A DNA stretch of 64,000 bases, taken from the NCBI GenBank assembly GCA_040403095.1, contig JBBALI010000002.1, positions 118,096 through 182,095 on the forward strand, written 5' to 3'. The translations under genes were made by a program, and so were the position numbers. Source of the stretch: JAQVCM01 sp040403095. Lineage in GTDB: Bacteria > Bacteroidota > Bacteroidia > Flavobacteriales_D > Crocinitomicaceae. Under the pieces are notes generated by a model that was not told the DNA's origin, ran no database searches, and saw only the letters and a program-made list of their open reading frames with translations. Positions 59,902-64,000 of this stretch are shown here, piece by piece. Within the stretch, counting starts at the first letter, position 1, and each line of letters begins with the position of its first letter.

Positions 59902-60694
59902 AACCCAATTTGAAACCGATTTCTTTGGCAGATAGTTGCGTGAAAAAGGACAACCTTTTGGCTTCGGAAGCCAAGCGATTTTGAATGTGTTCTTTCGCCG
60001 TTCGACCCGTATTTTTCTTGATGATTTCGTTCAAGTAATTCGCTGAAATGGTGAGTTTATCAGCGTATTCACTCACTTTGTGCCACTCTTGATATCTTTG
60101 CTCTACCAGATTTTTGAAACGAGAAACAATTTCTGGTTGCACCTCACCAATCGATTCTATTGGTTTGTTCGATTTTAGGTTGAACGATTCCAATAAAAAC
60201 AACTTCAAATACGCGCTTAATTTTGCCTCTTTAAAATGCTCGTTTGATTGATAAACTTCTTGCAAAGCGTGGATTAACTTTTTGATTTCAGTGTTTTCGT
60301 CCAATTGTATAAAATTGATTTTTCCTTCCACCGAGAAAAGATTCAAAGCATTCATGAATTGGTTTGTTAATCCATTTTTTATCAAAAATTCTTCTGTAAA
60401 TAAAATCGCCAAAACTTCTGGTGATTTGTCTTCAGATTCAACTTGATGCACTTGTTCAGGATGAATAAAGAACAACATGTCGTTTTGAATGTCAATGGTA
60501 TTTAAATCAATGGTATGTTTTCCAAGCGCTTTGATTGTCCAAATAATAGTGTAAAAATTATGCCTGTGCGGCTCTTCGACTTGGTCTGTATCTTTTTTCT
60601 TGACCTCAATTTCTTGAAAAGTTTTAATCGCAAAATTGACGTTCTTGTTGTCAATAATTAAATCAACGTTTTCTATGTTTCTGAAGTAAGACAT
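59840..60694 (-). CDS. AraC-family transcriptional regulator
   Basis: A 284-residue DNA-binding protein. The N-terminal cupin-type ligand domain (about 25-105, EEPHRHNFYTIIWTIKALGKHTIDL, FIHPEQVHQVE) is followed by an AraC HTH domain (about 190-284, YADKLTISANYLNEIIKKNTGRTAKEHIQNRL, then SAKEIGFKLGFNDPSHFAKFSKKF). The end is slightly shorter than usual after the second helix-turn-helix (SKKFVSKDNS). The ligand and targets are unknown; the overlapping EamA gene is a possible target (inference). The gene upstream (DUF6495-like) starts 17 bases away on the same strand. Confidence 0.88.
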   Translation of the reverse strand: MSYFRNIENVDLIIDNKNVNFAIKTFQEIEVKKKDTDQVEEPHRHNFYTIIWTIKALGKHTIDLNTIDIQNDMLFFIHPEQVHQVESEDKSPEVLAILFTEEFLIKNGLTNQFMNALNLFSVEGKINFIQLDENTEIKKLIHALQEVYQSNEHFKEAKLSAYLKLFLLESFNLKSNKPIESIGEVQPEIVSRFKNLVEQRYQEWHKVSEYADKLTISANYLNEIIKKNTGRTAKEHIQNRLASEAKRLSFFTQLSAKEIGFKLGFNDPSHFAKFSKKFVSKDNS

Positions 60695-60710
60695 ATTTCA
60701 AAATCTAGGT

Positions 60711-61187
60711 TTAATCTTTTAAAATTTCGGAAAGTGCATTCCAAAATTCTACTGTCGAATTGACACAACCTTGCGCCAACATTTGGTGAATTTCAGTTTC
60801 TCGTACTTGAGAATATGGCTTTTCATTCGTGAAAAAGCTTAACAAATTCGCGTTCTTGGTCAAAGCGTCATGAATCCCTTCTGGAGTCGATAAATCAACC
60901 AAATCAGTTGGATTTTTTTTCTGAATGGCAATCAATTCCAACTTTTCTGCGCCGCAATTGAAAACAAAGCAACTGTCAGTGGTTCGATGTTCCAAAAACT
61001 TCACTTTTTCATAAACGATTTGCAGCACATTGTCACTGAAAAGTTCAATCATTTCCAGCGCCAAATCGGGTTTACTTTTATTCATTTCCTCCCATTCTTC
61101 CTTGTATACTTGATTGACCACTAAAAATTGTTTCAAATCATCCTCAAGTAAGCGTAATTCTTCGTCTGTTAATAAGCGATATTTCAT
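60711..61187 (-). CDS. DUF6495-like cytoplasmic protein
   Basis: A 158-residue protein: MKYRLLTDEELRLLEDDLKQFLVVNQVYKEEWEEMNKSKPD, then SDNVLQIVYEKVKFLEHRTTDSCFVFNC. There is no signal or membrane segment. I recall this as the DUF6495 family of Flavobacteriales (function unknown). ATG 61187 fits the family start; a longer frame to 61220 does not. It precedes the AraC gene by 16 bases and may share its transcript. Confidence 0.72.
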   Translation of the reverse strand: MKYRLLTDEELRLLEDDLKQFLVVNQVYKEEWEEMNKSKPDLALEMIELFSDNVLQIVYEKVKFLEHRTTDSCFVFNCGAEKLELIAIQKKNPTDLVDLSTPEGIHDALTKNANLLSFFTNEKPYSQVRETEIHQMLAQGCVNSTVEFWNALSEILKD

Positions 61188-61231
61188 TGATTTTGCGACT
61201 GTTTTCGATTCATTTTCCACAAATTTAACAC

Positions 61232-61293
61232 AAAAAAAGCCGAAGACTTCATTTCATTTTGGAAAAATCCGCTACGAAATAAAGTTTTCGGCT
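61232..61293 (-). terminator. Terminator after hppD
   Basis: On the minus strand AGCCGAAAACTT (61293-61282) pairs with AAGTCTTCGGCT (61249-61238; one wobble pair), followed by TTTTTT. It ends the hmgA-hppD transcript 24 bases past the hppD stop. Confidence 0.7.
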
Positions 61294-61316
61294 CTAAAAA
61301 TTGGAAAGAACTGCTT

Positions 61317-62477
61317 TTACAAAGTTCCTCTCAATGCTTGTTCTCTTTCGATTGATTCAAAAAGTGCTTTGAAGTTACCCGCTCCAAATCCTTTTGCGCC
61401 CATTCTTTGAATGATTTCGAAAAACAAAGTTGGTCTGTCTTCTACTGGTTTGGTGAAAATTTGCAACAAATATCCTTCTTCATCTGCATCAACCAAAATC
61501 GATAATTTTTGAAGTTCTTTGATGTCTTCTTTCATCATGTCGCGATGAACACCCAAACGCGCTGGAATTTCATCGTAATATGCTTGCGGTGGCGGTGGTA
61601 AAAATTCCACGCCTCGTGCTTTCAATTGTTGCACAGTACCAATGATATCGTCAGTTGCTACCGCCAAATGCTGCACGCCCGAACCTTCATAGAAATCCAA
61701 ATATTCTTCAATTTGAGAACGCTTGTTTCCTTTTGCCGGCTCGTTGATTGGAAATTTAATTCTACCATTTCCGTTGCTCATCACTTTACTCATCAAAGCT
61801 GAATATTCCGTGTGAATTTGTTTGTCGTCAAACGAAAGGAAATTGGCAAATCCCATGATGTCTTCATACCATTTTACCCAAACATTCATTTGGTTCCAAC
61901 CCACATTTCCAACCATGTGATCGATGAATTTTAAACCAACTGTGGATGGATTGTAGTCACTTTTCCATTCCACAAATCCAGGTAAAAACAAACCGTTGTA
62001 GTTTTTGCGTTCAACAAAAATGTGCACAGTTTCGCCGTAAGTGTAAATTCCTGAGCGAATTACTTCACCATGCTCATCCTTTTCAACCGTGGGTTCCATG
62101 AAAGATTTCGCACCGCGACTAACAGTTTCTTCGTACGCTTTTCTTGAATCTTCAACCCATAAAGCAATTACTTTTACGCCATCACCATGCTTTTTTACAT
62201 GCTCTCCAATCGGAGAATCGCTGTTTAAAGCAGTAGTTAAAACCAATCTAATTTTGTCTTGTTTGAGGACATAGGAAGCACGGTCTTTCAATCCAGTTTC
62301 CAATCCTGCATATGCGTAAGATTGAAAACCAAAAGCTGTTTTGTAGAAATGCGCTGCTTGTTTGGCGTTTCCAACATAAAATTCTACATAATCCGTTCCC
62401 AATAAAGGTAGGAAATCTTGTGCGTCTTCGAAGATTTTTTCCAATCCGTATTCAACGTTTTTAACTTCTTTACTCAT
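61317..62477 (-). CDS. hppD: 4-hydroxyphenylpyruvate dioxygenase
   Basis: A 386-residue non-haem iron enzyme converting 4-hydroxyphenylpyruvate to homogentisate in tyrosine breakdown. Two vicinal-oxygen-chelate domains; iron ligands are His in FIDHMVGNV, His in GVQHLAVATDDI and Glu in FFEIIQRMG. The terminal helix (GAGNFKALFESIEREQALRGTL) is typical. It follows hmgA by 63 bases in one operon; the later enzymes of the pathway are not in the window. Confidence 0.95.
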   Translation of the reverse strand: MSKEVKNVEYGLEKIFEDAQDFLPLLGTDYVEFYVGNAKQAAHFYKTAFGFQSYAYAGLETGLKDRASYVLKQDKIRLVLTTALNSDSPIGEHVKKHGDGVKVIALWVEDSRKAYEETVSRGAKSFMEPTVEKDEHGEVIRSGIYTYGETVHIFVERKNYNGLFLPGFVEWKSDYNPSTVGLKFIDHMVGNVGWNQMNVWVKWYEDIMGFANFLSFDDKQIHTEYSALMSKVMSNGNGRIKFPINEPAKGNKRSQIEEYLDFYEGSGVQHLAVATDDIIGTVQQLKARGVEFLPPPPQAYYDEIPARLGVHRDMMKEDIKELQKLSILVDADEEGYLLQIFTKPVEDRPTLFFEIIQRMGAKGFGAGNFKALFESIEREQALRGTL

Positions 62478-62540
62478 GATCTTAATATTTTGTTACAAGT
62501 ATTACTTGCTTGATTTTTAAATGATTATTTTTGTTTTGAA

Positions 62541-63698
62541 TTATTCTAGCCAAGATTTGTAATAATCTTTATCAGAAAGATCCAATGCAGCTTGTGTTAA
62601 TTTCAATGGTTTGAAAGTATCAACCATTACCGCCAATTCTCCTGTTTCTTTTTGACCAATACTTCTTTCCATCGCGCCAGGATGCGGACCGTGTGGAATT
62701 CCACCTGGATGCAGAGAAATATATCCTTTTTCAACGTAGTTTCTGCTCATAAAGTCACCATCGACGTAATACAACACTTCATCTGAATCGATGTTGCTGT
62801 GATTGTAAGGCGCTGGAACTGATTTTGGATGGTAATCGTACATGCGCGGCACAAATGAGCAAATAACAAAATTGTGTCCTTCAAACGTTTGGTGAATCGG
62901 AGGTGGCATGTGCACGCGACCAGTAATTGGCTCGAAATTGTGAATCGAGAAGGCGTAAGGATAATTGAATCCGTCCCAACCAACCACATCGAAAGGATGC
63001 GTTGCGTAAGTGATTTCATGCAAAATATTTTCTTTTTTCACCTTGACCACAAAATCACCTTTTTCGTCGTGCGTTTCTAGTTCAGAAGGAATTTTGAAAT
63101 CGCGTTCGCAAAAAGGAGAATGTTCTAACAATTGCCCAAATTTGTTTCTGTAATTTCTCGGTGTAAATACTGGGCTGAAAGATTCAATAATAAACAAACG
63201 ATTGTCTTCTGAGTCGAAATCTATTTGGTAAATCATTCCACGTGGAATCACCAAATAATCGCCATATTCAAAAGGAATATTTCCAACCAAAGTTCTCAAT
63301 TTTCCTGTTCCTTTGTGAATGAAAATTACTTCGTCGGCATCAGCGTTTTTGTAGAAGTAGGTTGTCAAAGATTTTCTTGGCGAAGCACACGCTATATTGA
63401 GATCGTTGTTGAACAAAACAATCACGCGGCTGTCTAAAAAGTCATCTTGAGGGGCAACTTCGTAACCACGAATCATGTGCGATTGAATGTTTTTTCCAAC
63501 AGCTGCAACGGGAGTTAAATCTATTGGATTTGAAATCGATTTGATTTGTGTTGGTCTATGAACATGGTATAAAAGGGAAGAAAACCCACTAAAACCCTCC
63601 GTTCCGAATAATTGTTCGTAATAGTAACCACCAGTTTCTTTTTCGAAAGTGGTATGTCTTTTAGACGGAAATCGTCCAAGTTTATGATAAAATGGCAT
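62541..63698 (-). CDS. hmgA: Homogentisate 1,2-dioxygenase
   Basis: A 385-residue cupin-type iron dioxygenase opening the ring of homogentisate to maleylacetoacetate. The core VLYYVDGDFMSRNYVEKGYISLHPGGIPHGPHPG and the preceding DVVGWDGFNYPYAFSIHNFEPITGRVHMPPPIHQTFEG hold the metal ligands. The start MPFYHKLGRFPSKRHTTF matches Bacteroidota homologues. It is the first gene of the hmgA-hppD unit. Confidence 0.95.
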   Translation of the reverse strand: MPFYHKLGRFPSKRHTTFEKETGGYYYEQLFGTEGFSGFSSLLYHVHRPTQIKSISNPIDLTPVAAVGKNIQSHMIRGYEVAPQDDFLDSRVIVLFNNDLNIACASPRKSLTTYFYKNADADEVIFIHKGTGKLRTLVGNIPFEYGDYLVIPRGMIYQIDFDSEDNRLFIIESFSPVFTPRNYRNKFGQLLEHSPFCERDFKIPSELETHDEKGDFVVKVKKENILHEITYATHPFDVVGWDGFNYPYAFSIHNFEPITGRVHMPPPIHQTFEGHNFVICSFVPRMYDYHPKSVPAPYNHSNIDSDEVLYYVDGDFMSRNYVEKGYISLHPGGIPHGPHPGAMERSIGQKETGELAVMVDTFKPLKLTQAALDLSDKDYYKSWLE

Positions 63699-63881
63699 AA
63701 CTGCTTATTTTTAAAGATTTACATTCTTCAAAGTATTAGAAATACAATGAAAGTTTTCAAGTTATCAAGCTTTTCACTCTGGATTTCGCTTGATTAGAAA
63801 CTTTAAATAACTAAGTAGTCCTAACCACATTTTAGATTCGTTTTACACAAAGTTAAAATTTGAATCCAATACTCACAAATT
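63699..63881. other. Gap upstream of hmgA
   Basis: AT-rich. On the minus strand TACTTTG (near 63735) resembles a -7 box with one base missing; no other signal is clear. The hmgA promoter is probably here. Confidence 0.3.
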
Positions 63882-63998
63882 TTATTTGATTAGAATCTTT
63901 CTAAATGATTTTACAAAGAGGGAAATGTTTTGAGTAGGATGATGAAGGATCATAACAAATACCTGTGGAGCTAAATCTAAGATTTTTTTATAACCTTT
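63882..63998 (-). CDS. C-terminal tail of a possible T9SS cargo gene (partial)
   Basis: A minus-strand frame open from the right edge for 38 codons to TAA at 63882. It reads KILDLAPQVFVMILHHPTQN and ends SFRKILIK, which fits the last strands of a type A T9SS sorting domain (…DL.p.vYvv.i…K.IliK). The rest of the gene would lie beyond the window. The match is short, so this is tentative. Confidence 0.35.
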   Translation of the reverse strand, partial: KGYKKILDLAPQVFVMILHHPTQNISLFVKSFRKILIK

Positions 63999-64000
63999 GA

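Overview
The window is AT-rich chromosomal DNA from a member of the Bacteroidota, most likely order Flavobacteriales; a Fluviicola/Crocinitomicaceae-like organism is my guess. Evidence: promoter boxes of the Bacteroidota type (TAnnTTTG, sometimes with an upstream TTG), cargo proteins ending in type IX secretion (T9SS) sorting domains, TonB-dependent receptors with carboxypeptidase-like N-terminal domains, a bacterial GH3-family protein, and small families I recall from flavobacteria (DUF6341, DUF6427, DUF6495). No phage, integrase, insertion sequence, CRISPR array, rRNA or tRNA gene was seen. The region is mostly core chromosome with short lineage-specific inserts.

Layout. 1-11760 (nearly all minus strand): start of phosphoglycerate mutase behind a sensor kinase, an amidophosphoribosyltransferase, lspA overlapping a DksA-like gene, a stand-alone CHU_C protein, a TonB C-terminal-domain protein, a secreted carboxylesterase, a DUF2911/TPR protein, a flippase abutting an enoyl-CoA hydratase, and hemJ. 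12122-20113: bacilliredoxin, a YqhD-like alcohol dehydrogenase, a glycine-zipper lipoprotein flanked by near-identical terminators, a CNNM/CorC-type membrane protein, a pentapeptide-repeat protein and a TonB-type receptor. 20280-30653: a DUF255 thioredoxin-like protein, a second TonB receptor with a periplasmic partner, a sigma/anti-sigma pair, 2-amino-3-ketobutyrate CoA ligase, and a SulP transporter next to a beta-carbonic anhydrase. 30870-38494: a GAF/multi-PAS/SpoIIE phosphatase, GH3, universal stress protein, thiamine pyrophosphokinase and dusB. 38726-44960 is the accessory part: three secreted or outer-membrane genes joined by ATGA overlaps, including a putative T9SS-exported glycoside-hydrolase-like protein, followed by a nidogen-domain T9SS protein. 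45021-57113: photolyase, threonine dehydrogenase, a MORN-repeat protein, ispD, DUF6341/DUF6427, purQ, purD, an M1 aminopeptidase, a biotin carrier protein and a metallo-beta-lactamase-fold hydrolase. 57488-64000: two lipoproteins, a decayed T9SS domain, an EamA transporter overlapping an AraC regulator, and the tyrosine-degradation pair hppD and hmgA.

Pathway links: purF-type amidotransferase, purD and purQ (purine synthesis); Tdh and Kbl, 20 kb apart (threonine to glycine plus acetyl-CoA); HppD and HmgA (tyrosine to maleylacetoacetate); SulP with carbonic anhydrase (probably bicarbonate uptake and use); LspA with several lipoproteins; and TonB and T9SS parts for envelope traffic.

The most unusual signals are: (i) two copies of a roughly 190-bp element with inverted termini and a hairpin whose sequence changes while its pairing is kept; (ii) two in-frame TAA-TTG stop/start junctions; (iii) several promoter boxes placed so close to the start codon that the mRNA would be leaderless or nearly so; and (iv) the three-gene secreted locus at 38726-43400, with a decayed locus of similar design at 58112-58815.
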